Below, piece after piece: positions 43,022 to 51,902 of a stretch of 64,000 bases of DNA. Both the position numbers and the translations under genes were made by a program. Numbering within the stretch: position 1 is the stretch's first letter; every line of letters starts with the position of its first letter. The notes under the pieces were generated by a model that was not told the origin of the DNA, did no database searches, and saw only the letters and a list, made by a program, of their open reading frames with translations. The DNA is from RI-106 sp964496875 (GTDB lineage: Bacteria > Cyanobacteriota > Vampirovibrionia > Obscuribacterales > Obscuribacteraceae), in the NCBI GenBank assembly GCA_964496875.1, contig CAZCBH010000011.1, forward strand, positions 38,471 to 102,470, given 5' to 3'.

Positions 43022-44554
43022 TTAGCCATAGGCAACCAGGGCCATGATAAAAGTGCAGCTATTCCAGAGGCAATGGGCCACCATGGAAGGCACCAGGCTC
43101 CTGGTTTTTTCAAGGATAAAGGCGAATAGAAAGCCCAGGCAGAAAAGCTGGAGCGCCCCTCCCAGATCAAGATGAATGACCGAGAAAACAGCGGCGCTGA
43201 TAACAAGGGATGGGAATATGCTGAATTTGCGACGCAACGAAGTGTAGAGAAAGCCGCGGAATAAAAGCTCTTCAATAATTCCAGGCAAAACACCAAGGGC
43301 GAAGATGAACAGCACTATGCCCAGGGGATTGGCCTCTTTTGCTGCGGCCATGACCACGGCGACGATGGGGTTGTCCGAGCCCTGGGAACCCAGTTTCGTC
43401 GATATGTAGACAGCTAAGACGACCAGGGGTATGCAGGCGTACCAGGTCAGAATACCGGCGGTGACCAGCTTGAAAATGCCACGGTTCTCTACTTTCAGTC
43501 TCAGTTTCAGACTTTCGAAGAATGGAAGCTGATTGGGGCGTATGGCAAGTATCCAAATAAGCAGGATAGAGGGCAGGTTCTGAAAGAGATAGAGCCCGGC
43601 CGTGAGAAGCGCTATGGCTATGACACCGTGCTCCGAAGCGATGATGGCCATCTGGGAAGAGATGCTCTTCAAAGGCACTGACAGGAGAAACTCTATTGAT
43701 AGCCAGCCGATGAAGACTCCGTATACGGTTTTACCGGACCAATTCGAAGGGGCTCTTATCAGCTTGAGACCGTTATCGTCGGTGGGTTTTCTAGGAAGGA
43801 AGAAAAGCTGAATGAAGATAATGATCGCACCAACGAGCGCGCAGAGCACAGCGGCAATACCGAAGACTCCCAGGCGTACCATGTAATACATGTAGCGTTC
43901 ATGGAAGTCGGCATGCATCTCTTTGAACTGCTTCGTTTTGCCTGCATTTTTGACGAACTGCATGGTGACGATTTCGCGATACCATCCGGCAGAGACGTCT
44001 TTTTCGGCAATTTTTCGGAGGGCGTCATAGTCCGAACTCTTTACTTTCTTAGTCACATAGACAGCTTCCAGAAGTCGAGCCAGTTCTTGTGCTTTCTCTT
44101 TTCTTTCTCCATCCACGGCGCGAAGCTGTTTGAGAGGTTGTTTGACGCTTTTACCCTGGTCTCCAAAGAGAATTATTTGCTTTGTCAGAAGGGTGGTGGA
44201 TTTGGGCGCGGATTCCACCGCTTCGCCAAGAAGCTCTTCGGCTTCTTGATAAAACTGCTCTTTGGGGCTCTCCATTTTCTCCTTCAAGGAAGGCATAGAT
44301 GGCATGTAGCTTTCCAGGGCAATATAGCCGGAACTCATCTTTAGATAAAGCTCGGCTCTATCAGCTCTGGTATAAGCCAGGTTGGCGTTCGCCCGGCTTA
44401 TGATGCCGCGGTAGGCTTGCAAGAGAACAAAGGCGGTGGCGTAGACCAGGAGGACCTGAATCACCACTTTCTTTTTATCGTCTTTTAGATACACCGTAAG
44501 GGCGGCCAGGACCAGGAATCCAATTAGCCAGGCATAGTAAATGAGGTCTTCCAA
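43022..44554 (-). CDS. CPBP-family intramembrane metalloprotease
   Basis: 510 residues. Two N-terminal membrane helices (about 8-45), a helical soluble region (about 70-215), then about seven membrane helices. The C-terminal CPBP/Abi domain carries the Glu-Glu-Arg motif EELLFRG, His in FSVIHLD, and HCLWN. These proteases (Rce1-related) cleave membrane peptides or act in bacteriocin immunity and signalling. The start is a TTG with AAGGA 8 nt upstream. No bacteriocin gene is next to it. Confidence 0.88.
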   Translation of the reverse strand: MEDLIYYAWLIGFLVLAALTVYLKDDKKKVVIQVLLVYATAFVLLQAYRGIISRANANLAYTRADRAELYLKMSSGYIALESYMPSMPSLKEKMESPKEQFYQEAEELLGEAVESAPKSTTLLTKQIILFGDQGKSVKQPLKQLRAVDGERKEKAQELARLLEAVYVTKKVKSSDYDALRKIAEKDVSAGWYREIVTMQFVKNAGKTKQFKEMHADFHERYMYYMVRLGVFGIAAVLCALVGAIIIFIQLFFLPRKPTDDNGLKLIRAPSNWSGKTVYGVFIGWLSIEFLLSVPLKSISSQMAIIASEHGVIAIALLTAGLYLFQNLPSILLIWILAIRPNQLPFFESLKLRLKVENRGIFKLVTAGILTWYACIPLVVLAVYISTKLGSQGSDNPIVAVVMAAAKEANPLGIVLFIFALGVLPGIIEELLFRGFLYTSLRRKFSIFPSLVISAAVFSVIHLDLGGALQLFCLGFLFAFILEKTRSLVPSMVAHCLWNSCTFIMALVAYG

Positions 44555-44658
44555 AATCGGTCCTTGTTTACGGGGAGCTAAAGAATTCTAGTATATAGCT
44601 TCCCCGACGGATAAAGTTAGCCGACGGAACATTGTTGTCTTATATCAGGCTGAAATCT

Positions 44659-44970
44659 TTAGCCGCCGTCGCCGCCGCCCCAGAAGCTGGAGCCGAATTC
44701 ACCCAGTTCTCCAAAGCCGCTGAATTCTCCGAAATCACCCAGATTGTCCATACCACCAAATTCTGTGGTCCGGTCGTGGAGGAAATCGTCATCATGATCC
44801 GGATAATAACCGGGGTCGCTCCGGGGGACCTGGTCCGGGTAGTAGCCCCAGGGGAACATCCTGGAGAGTTGTTTCCTTCTCAAGAATCTGGGCAACTTGA
44901 CCACGCCGAGCCCGATCAGGACCAGAGCGCAGAAAATAAGTTCGGTTAGAACGATGTTGTCCCAGTTCAT
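44659..44970 (-). CDS. Small membrane protein with acidic, Gly-rich tail
   Basis: 103 residues. One N-terminal membrane helix (about 7-25), a short basic stop-transfer (RRKQLSR), and a low-complexity tail rich in Asp, Gly, Tyr and Phe ending in WGGGDGG. No homologous family is recognised. The start ATG is clear, with moderate coding character. It precedes the CPBP gene by 104 nt on the same strand. Confidence 0.6.
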   Translation of the reverse strand: MNWDNIVLTELIFCALVLIGLGVVKLPRFLRRKQLSRMFPWGYYPDQVPRSDPGYYPDHDDDFLHDRTTEFGGMDNLGDFGEFSGFGELGEFGSSFWGGGDGG

Positions 44971-45078
44971 AATATTGCTTCCATAGCTCGGTTTATGACC
45001 GATAGAGCCTCCCTGGCTGACCTATGGATTCAATTATGAGGACCTGAAATTAAGAAGTCAACGGCTTCAGTGGGAGAA

Positions 45079-45285
45079 TTACTCATTATCCGTTAGCAAA
45101 GCCACTTTCTGGTTGCCGACGGTGCTCACTGACATTTGGGGGCTCTGGGTGCGTTTGAAGTTCTCGATGTATCTTCGAAGGGCTTCTCTAATGAGGTCGG
45201 ATCTGGTTCTATGCTCGACCTGGGCGACAAAGTCTATCTGTTCAAGTAAACCTGGGGGTAATGCAACGAGTACTTTCTTAGGCAT
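45079..45285 (-). CDS. Ribbon-helix-helix (CopG-like) DNA-binding protein
   Basis: 68 residues. The strand KKVLVALPPGLLEQID and helix pair TRSDLIREALRRYIENF (residues 3-44) form a standard RHH fold, followed by a 20-residue tail. Such proteins act as autoregulators or antitoxins. No toxin gene is next to it, so it is probably an orphan regulator. The start ATG at 45283-45285 follows AAGG by 8 nt. Confidence 0.88.
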   Translation of the reverse strand: MPKKVLVALPPGLLEQIDFVAQVEHRTRSDLIREALRRYIENFKRTQSPQMSVSTVGNQKVALLTDNE

Positions 45286-45669
45286 GCGACAACCTTGCTT
45301 TTGAACGATTATGGGTACAACAAAAGGAAATTTTTACGAAACCACGCAAGCCCGTAGACGTTCGCAAGTTCTCCGTCTATTCTAGGCGTAACCGAAAGGT
45401 TCCAGGGTATGAATTTACAACTATCAGGCAATTTTTTAAAGGGCTGAAACGCCCATAAATAGCAGAGACTGTAGATTCTTATATAAAAGGATTTTTGGAA
45501 TGTCCTAAACCCTGTCCTGTCGAGACCTGCTCTATAAGTGGTTTTCAGAAGGACCAATTCTAGAGGGTTTATGGAATCGTAGTAATTTGATAAAAAGACT
45601 TGACCTTTTTGATCTTCTGAAAACATGTAATTATGCGAGTCTTCTGCGTATACAAAGTGTTATAGAAGT
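45286..45669. other. 384-nt AT-richer region upstream of selD
   Basis: No gene is convincing. An 11-bp perfect inverted repeat GTTTTCAGAAG (45541-45551) and CTTCTGAAAAC (45614-45624) with a 62-nt loop lies 46 nt before selD. It could shape a leader RNA or bracket an operator. No tRNA-Sec-like structure is seen. Confidence 0.5.
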
Positions 45670-46731
45670 ATGAATGAAAGTTTTGATAGTGACGTTCCCA
45701 AGTTGACTGCCAGGGTGAAAGCCGGTGGCTGTGCGGCTAAGCTCGGTTCGGCCGAGTTGCAATCTATATTGGCTAAAGTGCCGGTGATTCAATCACCACA
45801 ACTGATTGCAGGTATAGAGGGCTTCGAAGACGCTGCTGTTTACAAAATTTCAGAAGATCTTGCAATCGTCGAGACTATAGATTTTTTTCCACCGCTGGTG
45901 GATGATCCATTTCTCTTTGGTCAGATAGCGGCTGCTAATGCGCTGTCTGATGTATATGCCATGGGAGCGAAGCCGATACTTGCTTTGAATGTTCTCTGCT
46001 TCCCGACCTGCGATTACCCCATGTCGGTGCTGGAGGAGATTTTGCAAGGCGGGGCTTCCAAAGTGGAGGAAAGCGGCGCCAGTCTGGCAGGGGGACATTC
46101 GATCCAGACCACCGATCCGGTTTATGGCCTGGCGGTGACCGGCCTGGTCCATCCTGATAAAGTGCTCACCAATGGTGGTGCCCGGGCCGGTGACGTCCTT
46201 GTGCTCACCAAGAAGATAGGTAGCGGGGTTTCGCTCTTAGGCTTGAAAGGAGATGAGCTGAAGCCGAGTTCGCAGAAGGAGCTCTTCGAGAGCTTGACTG
46301 CTTTGAACGATAAGGCCTGTAGTATTGCGCTTGGCTATCCTGTTAACGGCATGACGGACATAACCGGTTTCGGCTTGGCCGGTCATCTACTGGAGATGGC
46401 GCGTTCGAGCAAACTGGCGGTGGAGCTGGATATAGACCGGGTGCCGTTTTTTTCCCAGGCGGTGGAACTTGCCGGTCAGGGCTTTGTCCCGGCAGGAGCC
46501 TATGGAAACCGACAGTCGTTCTCGGATTCTATTACCTATATAAAGGATGTGAATCTGGAGTTTCAGGATCTGATTTTCGATCCCCAGACTTCCGGGGGGT
46601 TATTGATAGCTTTATCAGATCGGGACGCTGAGCATCTTCTCAAGGAACTCGGCGCGGCAGGAGTTGTCGCGGCTTCAATAGGACGGATGCTTGAACCTGA
46701 GTCAGAAGACTGTCGTCTCTTTGTCGTATGA
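45670..46731 (+). CDS. selD: Selenide, water dikinase (selenophosphate synthase)
   Basis: 353 residues. It makes selenophosphate from selenide and ATP. The catalytic residue is Cys21 with Lys24 in GGCAAK (Cys, not selenocysteine, form). Also seen are DFFPPLVDDPFLFGQIAAANALSDVYAMGAKP (within 73-104), GGHSIQTTDPVYGLAVTG and the C-terminal DPQTSGGLL. yedF follows after 21 nt. No selA, selB or selC is in the window. It may support selenouridine or selenium cofactors rather than selenocysteine. Confidence 0.96.
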   Translation: MNESFDSDVPKLTARVKAGGCAAKLGSAELQSILAKVPVIQSPQLIAGIEGFEDAAVYKISEDLAIVETIDFFPPLVDDPFLFGQIAAANALSDVYAMGAKPILALNVLCFPTCDYPMSVLEEILQGGASKVEESGASLAGGHSIQTTDPVYGLAVTGLVHPDKVLTNGGARAGDVLVLTKKIGSGVSLLGLKGDELKPSSQKELFESLTALNDKACSIALGYPVNGMTDITGFGLAGHLLEMARSSKLAVELDIDRVPFFSQAVELAGQGFVPAGAYGNRQSFSDSITYIKDVNLEFQDLIFDPQTSGGLLIALSDRDAEHLLKELGAAGVVAASIGRMLEPESEDCRLFVV

Positions 46732-46752
46732 GTTTTTAAAAGGAGCAATATT

Positions 46753-47385
46753 TTGAGCGATGCAATCGACCTGCGTGGTCTGGTCTGTCCTGAGCCGGTT
46801 CTGAGAACCAAAAAGTTAATTGATGATGAAAGTCTCAAGCAGATAACTGTGCTGGTCGAGACCGAGATCAATGTCAAAAACCTGGAGAGGTTGGCGCACT
46901 CGAAGAATATTCATTTGACCAGTTCGAAGGAGGGTGAGCACTTCAAGGTCATTTTGCGGCGCCCCGAAAGCCTGGTGCAAGATAGTGGCGCCGCTGAAGC
47001 AAGTGTCGCCGCTGCGGCCATGGAGAGATCAGGTAGTGTCGATGAATCTGTGGGTACGGTTATCTTTCTGGGCAAGAATACTTTCGGTGACGGAGATGCT
47101 GATTTCTCCTTGAGCCTGCTCAACGTTTTTCTACAAACGATATATGACTCCGGTCATCGTCCCCGGGCGATACTGATGGCGAACAGTGGCGTCAAACTGA
47201 TGGCGAGAGACTCTAATGTCAGACCGGTATTGCAGAAATTCGAAGAGGCTGGATGCGACGTGTTCGCTTGCGGTCTTTGTGTGGAATTCTATGGGCTTAA
47301 AGAGGATGTTCCTACCGAGAAGATAACGAACATGTTCTCTATAGTTGAATACATGATGACGGCAGATAAGGTGATAAGTCCTTAG
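46753..47385 (+). CDS. yedF: YedF-like selenium metabolism protein (TusA + DsrE-like)
   Basis: 210 residues. The N-terminal TusA-like domain (about 5-72) has Cys12 in RGLVCPEPVL. A C-terminal DsrE/TusD-like domain (about 95-205) carries Cys residues in CDVFACGLC. This two-domain form is the one annotated as YedF in selenium-utilising bacteria, next to selD. It may deliver reduced selenium or sulfur. The start is a TTG decided by AAGGAG 8 nt upstream; no ATG is in frame nearby. Confidence 0.9.
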   Translation: MSDAIDLRGLVCPEPVLRTKKLIDDESLKQITVLVETEINVKNLERLAHSKNIHLTSSKEGEHFKVILRRPESLVQDSGAAEASVAAAAMERSGSVDESVGTVIFLGKNTFGDGDADFSLSLLNVFLQTIYDSGHRPRAILMANSGVKLMARDSNVRPVLQKFEEAGCDVFACGLCVEFYGLKEDVPTEKITNMFSIVEYMMTADKVISP

Positions 47386-47534
47386 AGGTTGCGATTGTAG
47401 TCGCTCAAAAAACCGTCCTGATTGAGGATTTTATAGAAGAACATCGACATGATCATGGTCATAATGATGATCGATACAATGATCAGCATGGTCGCGTCAT
47501 GCATCAAGTTCGCGAACTGAGCGAGAATTTCCAT
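47382..47534 (-). CDS. Small single-pass membrane protein (50 residues)
   Basis: A 50-residue frame from the ATG at 47532-47534. It has one strong membrane helix (about 16-36, rich in Met and Ile) and a short polar tail ending NQDGFLSDYNRNL. A longer frame from a TTG at 47615 is less likely. The ribosome site is weak. It is convergent with yedF (4-nt overlap of stops). Unknown function. Confidence 0.45.
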   Translation of the reverse strand: MEILAQFANLMHDATMLIIVSIIIMTMIMSMFFYKILNQDGFLSDYNRNL

Positions 47535-47676
47535 ATGTGCCACCGGAACCGGAAAAGGATTTTTCAATAATAACAGAAAGATAAAGATATGCAAATGAAA
47601 AGAGGCGGATGCCAAGTGGCGGCTGCTGGCTGCGGGGTCCTTGACCGTCTCAGTCGAAAGTCGCCTCTGGTCACGA

Positions 47677-47724
47677 TTTTTATGATGGAAAGATTTTCAG
47701 CGGTTTTTCTTTCTATCGTAAAAA
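47677..47724. repeat. 17-bp hairpin containing a 29-bp repeated sequence (copy 1)
   Basis: Arms at 47677-47693 and 47708-47724 pair over 17 bp with two G-U wobbles around a 14-nt loop. The inner 29 nt (47686-47714) recur exactly at 55098-55126. There is no T-run after the stem on the plus strand. It lies 89 nt before the esterase frame. Confidence 0.8.
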
Positions 47725-47813
47725 GAACTGGATTTTTATTAGAACGGTCAATTTAGCAAGATTTGAATTGAATTGATTTGATTGAATTTGAAGGTGACGA
47801 GAAAAGTGTCTAA

Positions 47814-48950
47814 ATGACCGAAACTTATCAATCTTGCAGTTGTAATGTTATCGAGACCAGGAAAAATCGAGGTTCCGAACTTATGAAATCGCTGAAATTC
47901 GAGCGGCTGATGATTCTGCTCCTTCACTCTGGTCTTCTATTCTTTCTGCTTCTGCTTCTGGGTGCGGTTGTCTCGTTGGTATGCTCTCTTGATGTTGAAG
48001 CTCGTTCTTCTAAAGGTGGTTTGTACTCTCGCATTAGTGAGTCACGCTCCGGCTTTCGTTTTAAAAAAGGAATCGGAGTGACCGAACACAGAAAGTTGAT
48101 GTCCGGAGGTATCGAGCGAGACTACCTGCTCTATCTGCCCGCCAGTGCCACCATAGCAAACGCGCCTCGCTCCCTGGTGATTGCCTGTCATGGAGGCGGT
48201 GGCACGGCTCGCTCCATGGATCGCTTGTGTGGTGGTCTGACAGCGCTTGCCGAAAAAAAGGGTTTTATCGTCGCATTTCCCGAGGGCATAGACAGGCACT
48301 GGAATGATGGAAGAGCCGTTAACCTCAACAATACCAGTGACGTCGATTTTATTGCCACCATGATCGATGCGCTCATCGCAGAAGGTCTGGTCGACAGAAG
48401 TCGGGTTTATTCAACCGGTATCTCTAATGGAGGGTTTTTCTCCCAGTATCTGGCCAAGAAGATTCCGGATAAGCTGGCTGCAGTAGCCTCCGTTGCCGCC
48501 ACTTTGCCGGAATCTTACTTGAAAATGGATAAGACTGCACCGGTACCGGTTCTGTATATACTTGGTACAGAAGATCCTCTTGTCCCTTATAACGGTGGAC
48601 AAATCGGCGGAAAGGTCTTGAAGAAGAAGCGTGGAGTTGTTCTGCCCGCCGAAGATGCGCTTCAGTACTGGCTCAGCAATAACGGGATTGCGCAGGTCGA
48701 GCCTACTAAGCGACATCTGAATTGCGGCGACAGCGATATGAGTATAGAAATTCGTGAATATTCCGGCGGGGATGAAAGCCGAGATGTGAGTTTCTACAAG
48801 ATTATCGGAGGCGGTCACACCTGGCCCCAGGGCTGGCAATATCTACCGGACTGGATAATCGGAAAAACCAATCGCGATATCAATGCCAACGAAGTGATCT
48901 GGGAATTTTTCTCTAGTCACCAGCTAAAGGCTGCCGGCAGCCTCGAATAG
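47814..48950 (+). CDS. Secreted LpqC/PHB-depolymerase-like esterase
   Basis: 378 residues from 47814; an in-frame ATG at 47883 (355 residues) would start nearer the signal/anchor helix (about 31-58 of the long form). Alpha/beta-hydrolase: oxyanion HGGGG (126-130), nucleophile Ser204 in GISNGG, acid in GTEDPLVPYNGG and His in GGGHTWPQGW. The family hydrolyses polyhydroxybutyrate, feruloyl or other esters. The helix puts it at the membrane or periplasm. The C-terminus overlaps the convergent PfkB gene by 27 nt. Confidence 0.87.
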   Translation: MTETYQSCSCNVIETRKNRGSELMKSLKFERLMILLLHSGLLFFLLLLLGAVVSLVCSLDVEARSSKGGLYSRISESRSGFRFKKGIGVTEHRKLMSGGIERDYLLYLPASATIANAPRSLVIACHGGGGTARSMDRLCGGLTALAEKKGFIVAFPEGIDRHWNDGRAVNLNNTSDVDFIATMIDALIAEGLVDRSRVYSTGISNGGFFSQYLAKKIPDKLAAVASVAATLPESYLKMDKTAPVPVLYILGTEDPLVPYNGGQIGGKVLKKKRGVVLPAEDALQYWLSNNGIAQVEPTKRHLNCGDSDMSIEIREYSGGDESRDVSFYKIIGGGHTWPQGWQYLPDWIIGKTNRDINANEVIWEFFSSHQLKAAGSLE

Positions 48951-50045
48951 CTTCTGCACTTCCATGCTCGTCGGCAGCGAGGCGTGGGCGCTGATACTGC
49001 GGGTGGTTAGCGCGCCTACCGCAGACCCGAATTTCCCTGCCTCGGCCAGTGCCGTCCCCTTGAGATTAGAGACATGCTCTTTCAAGGAAGCCTCCCGGCT
49101 ACTTTCCAGAATGTTATGCAAAAATCCTGCCATATAGGCATCTCCGGCTCCCACACCGGCTACGGTATCGACTGGAAAGACATCGATAGAGCGAGACTCC
49201 GTGCTGGTTCTCAAAAGACTTCCTCTTTCCGCCAGGGTGACTATCAATACCGAAGGTTCAAAACGCTGAAACAAGGAGGCGGCAAGCTCATCGATAACTG
49301 ATATAGGCAGCTGATCGAGGGACCTTGCCGCGCAGGCTTCGTGCCCGCTCGAGGGAGGATTGTCATAGAGGTTGGTAATCTCTTCAGGAACAGTCTCGAA
49401 GCTTTTTTCAGGATTGATCTGGCGATTCCAGTAGATCAGCTCCAGCAAATTGACTTTGATTATATCGGCAAGGCTCATGGCACTCTTTACCGATTCTTTC
49501 GCCTCTTTACCCTCTCCGGTGGGAAAGCCGGCATCGAAGGAGATAACGATATCTTGCTGTGCCGCCTTTGTCAGCGCTTTGATCACGGCACTTCTGCGCG
49601 GGTCTGAGGTAAGCGATATACCGGTGGCATGAATAAGGTCCTTATCCTGCAACAGCTGGTCCGAGATCTCTTCTTCGGTCAGCCTCTGGGCAGCATTACC
49701 TGAAGGCCAGTTCAAGAAAGTGTTGTCATCATCGACGGTGGTGAACACATAACACTGGGCGGTTGGATAGTTTGAATCCGTAATTATATTCTCCACGTCT
49801 ACCCCTTCGTCGCTGAGAACTTTGAGCAGATACCTTCCCTGGACATCATTGCCGACTTTGGCCAGAAGGCTGCTTCTTGAGCCAAGGCGGCTCAGTCCGA
49901 TGGCGACGTTGGCCGCATTGCCTCCCAGGGATTTTATGAAGCTTTCGGCTTCGATAAAGCCTGCACCCCGGGTGGTGGAGATCCAGTCCACTACCAGCTC
50001 TCCTATAGCCATTGCCGATTTGGGAGTATTACTCGATTTGCTCAC
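48924..50045 (-). CDS. PfkB-family carbohydrate kinase
   Basis: 373 residues. Family signatures are GGNAANVAIGLSRLGSRSSLLAK (shown within 39-61) and AGVGAGDAYMAGFL with the catalytic Asp. A roughly 40-residue insertion (about 215-255) interrupts the middle. The start is a GTG (GGAA upstream), 24 nt after the SCP2 gene. It phosphorylates a sugar or nucleoside; the substrate is unclear. Placed behind a Fe-alcohol dehydrogenase and an SCP2 protein. Confidence 0.9.
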   Translation of the reverse strand: MSKSSNTPKSAMAIGELVVDWISTTRGAGFIEAESFIKSLGGNAANVAIGLSRLGSRSSLLAKVGNDVQGRYLLKVLSDEGVDVENIITDSNYPTAQCYVFTTVDDDNTFLNWPSGNAAQRLTEEEISDQLLQDKDLIHATGISLTSDPRRSAVIKALTKAAQQDIVISFDAGFPTGEGKEAKESVKSAMSLADIIKVNLLELIYWNRQINPEKSFETVPEEITNLYDNPPSSGHEACAARSLDQLPISVIDELAASLFQRFEPSVLIVTLAERGSLLRTSTESRSIDVFPVDTVAGVGAGDAYMAGFLHNILESSREASLKEHVSNLKGTALAEAGKFGSAVGALTTRSISAHASLPTSMEVQKLFEAAGSL

Positions 50046-50069
50046 TGATTAATTTCCGGGACTCTTGCT

Positions 50070-50477
50070 TTAGAGATCTCGATTGAGAGTCGTTCTGACC
50101 ACCGACGGGTATTTCTTGAATGCCGGTTTGATGGCGGGCAAAAGCGCCAGAGCCTTGTTCACCGGACCTTTTGCCACCATCTTGCCATTGAGGAGATACA
50201 TCGGCACATTAACCTGGCCCATCCAGAATTTGTGGGCGACATCGGCTTGCATGAACATCTCCACCACGGGCTGCTTTTCGCAATCACCCCATTCTATTAC
50301 CATGTTCTCTCCATCTGAACAGTCGATGGTTATTTGCCCATCCGGTTCTTTGTAGTGAAAACGGACAATCAATTTGGAGCTTAATAAGGGACTGCTTATA
50401 TTCGAGTCATCCGCTATGGTAACCCAGAGCTCTTTCATTACCGTTCCCAATTCATCCGAGTCGTTAAAAAATGGCAT
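50070..50477 (-). CDS. SCP2 (sterol-carrier-like) domain protein
   Basis: 135 residues forming one SCP2 lipid-binding fold (about 20-115), with VIEWGDCEKQPVVEMFMQADVAHKFW and NVPMYLLNGKMVAKGPVNKAL typical. These bind fatty-acyl or isoprenoid lipids. The start overlaps the alcohol dehydrogenase stop by one nucleotide (TGATG), indicating coupling. Role is unknown; a lipid aldehyde or alcohol partner for the dehydrogenase is plausible. Confidence 0.85.
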   Translation of the reverse strand: MPFFNDSDELGTVMKELWVTIADDSNISSPLLSSKLIVRFHYKEPDGQITIDCSDGENMVIEWGDCEKQPVVEMFMQADVAHKFWMGQVNVPMYLLNGKMVAKGPVNKALALLPAIKPAFKKYPSVVRTTLNRDL

Positions 50478-51643
50478 CAGTAAGCCCTCTTGTATAAGTC
50501 GATAACATCTTCGGTGGTGGCATATCTGGGGTTGAACATGATCGAGGGATCTTCCAACACCAGTTCGCTCCAGTGTTCGAGTAGCTCGCCTTCCATAGCA
50601 GGAACACCGATGGTTCTCAGTTGGGGAGGAATCGAAATCGACTCCATCAGCTCTTCTACCTTCCCGATAAGAATATCACAGGCGGTATCATCGTTCTGTC
50701 TGTCCGCATAACCCAGGCTGCGAGCGGCTCTGGCAAAGACATGGCAGGACTCTTCTTTGTTGAATCGCATGCCATGGGGAAGGAATATGGCGTTGGTCAG
50801 ACCATGATGGGTTTTGAAAAGTGCGCCGGTGGCATGAGCCAGGGCGTGAATGATACCCACTCCGGAATTGGTAAAGGCGATGCCTGCCATTGTGCTGGCC
50901 ACCAGGGTACCGGCTCGGGCATCGAGGTCGTCACCGTTTTTGGTTGCCCTGGGGAGATGTTCGAAAATCAATCTCATCGCTTCTATCGAAATGATTTCGG
51001 TCAGAGGCGACTGGGTGACGGCACAAGCCAGGGATTCCATGGCATGGGTGAGAGCATCCATGCCGGTGGCTGCCGTCAGCTTGCCGGGCAAAGAGAGAAG
51101 CAGGGTGGGATCTAAAATAGCCAGATCCGGAGCCAGGAAGCGGCTGCCGAATACGAGTTTTCTTTTCTCGCAGCGGTCTTTTATCGCTGCCACGAAGGAG
51201 ACCTCTGAGCCTGTACCGGCGGTGGTCGGCAGGGCTATGAAAGGGGAGAGCTTTTCATGGAGGATATTGAGACCCTGGTTGGCCAGCAGGTCGGAACCCT
51301 GGTTCAGGCAGAGATTTACGACTTTAGCTGTATCCAGGACCGAGCCGCCGCCCACGGCGATGATTGAGTTGCACTCTTTCTCTCTGGCAAATTCAGCTGC
51401 TTTATTGACACAGTCGATGTCGGAATCCGGCGGAACATCGTAGAAAGTTTCATAGGGGATGCCCGAATCGGTGAGGCTGTCAATAACCGGTTTCAGCACA
51501 TCGTTTTCAACCAGACCCCGGTCGCTAACGAGAAGTGGCTTGATGATGCCCAGATCCTCTGCGTAAGAAGCTATCGAAGCGCTCTCGTGCTCCGCGAACA
51601 TAACCCTGGTTGGACAATTGAATATGAACGAGTTCAATTTCAT
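50477..51643 (-). CDS. Iron-containing alcohol dehydrogenase
   Basis: 388 residues. NAD site GGGSVLDTAK, PTTAGTGSE, and metal-ligand motifs GMDALTHAMES and HALAHATGALFKTHHG. Family III dehydrogenases reduce aldehydes or oxidise alcohols (1,3-propanediol, butanol, lactaldehyde types). It is the first gene of an operon with SCP2 and PfkB genes. It is divergent from the LptD-like gene. Confidence 0.95.
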   Translation of the reverse strand: MKLNSFIFNCPTRVMFAEHESASIASYAEDLGIIKPLLVSDRGLVENDVLKPVIDSLTDSGIPYETFYDVPPDSDIDCVNKAAEFAREKECNSIIAVGGGSVLDTAKVVNLCLNQGSDLLANQGLNILHEKLSPFIALPTTAGTGSEVSFVAAIKDRCEKRKLVFGSRFLAPDLAILDPTLLLSLPGKLTAATGMDALTHAMESLACAVTQSPLTEIISIEAMRLIFEHLPRATKNGDDLDARAGTLVASTMAGIAFTNSGVGIIHALAHATGALFKTHHGLTNAIFLPHGMRFNKEESCHVFARAARSLGYADRQNDDTACDILIGKVEELMESISIPPQLRTIGVPAMEGELLEHWSELVLEDPSIMFNPRYATTEDVIDLYKRAY

Positions 51644-51902
51644 GGCATTTATTAATGATCACCCTTACGAATTCTAGCAATGCTGCTATTAAGAAAACTG
51701 TGGTATCACCGGATTACATTTATCTCATCAAGCTGCCGGCTTCGGTGGCACGGGCTTTTATGCCATTATGAGCCGGTCTTAATCGATATTCAGGAACCGC
51801 TCATGAATTTATTCTGTCTTTTCGATTCGATAAATAAGTAATGGAAACAGGTAGGTTGCAAAGGAACTGAAGTAAAATGTTGTCGACTCATCTAACCATA
51901 TA

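Noticed and set aside
45309..45626. 105-codon minus-strand frame upstream of selD
   Set aside because: Low-complexity aromatic composition, no ribosome site, no motif; looks like chance in an AT-rich region.
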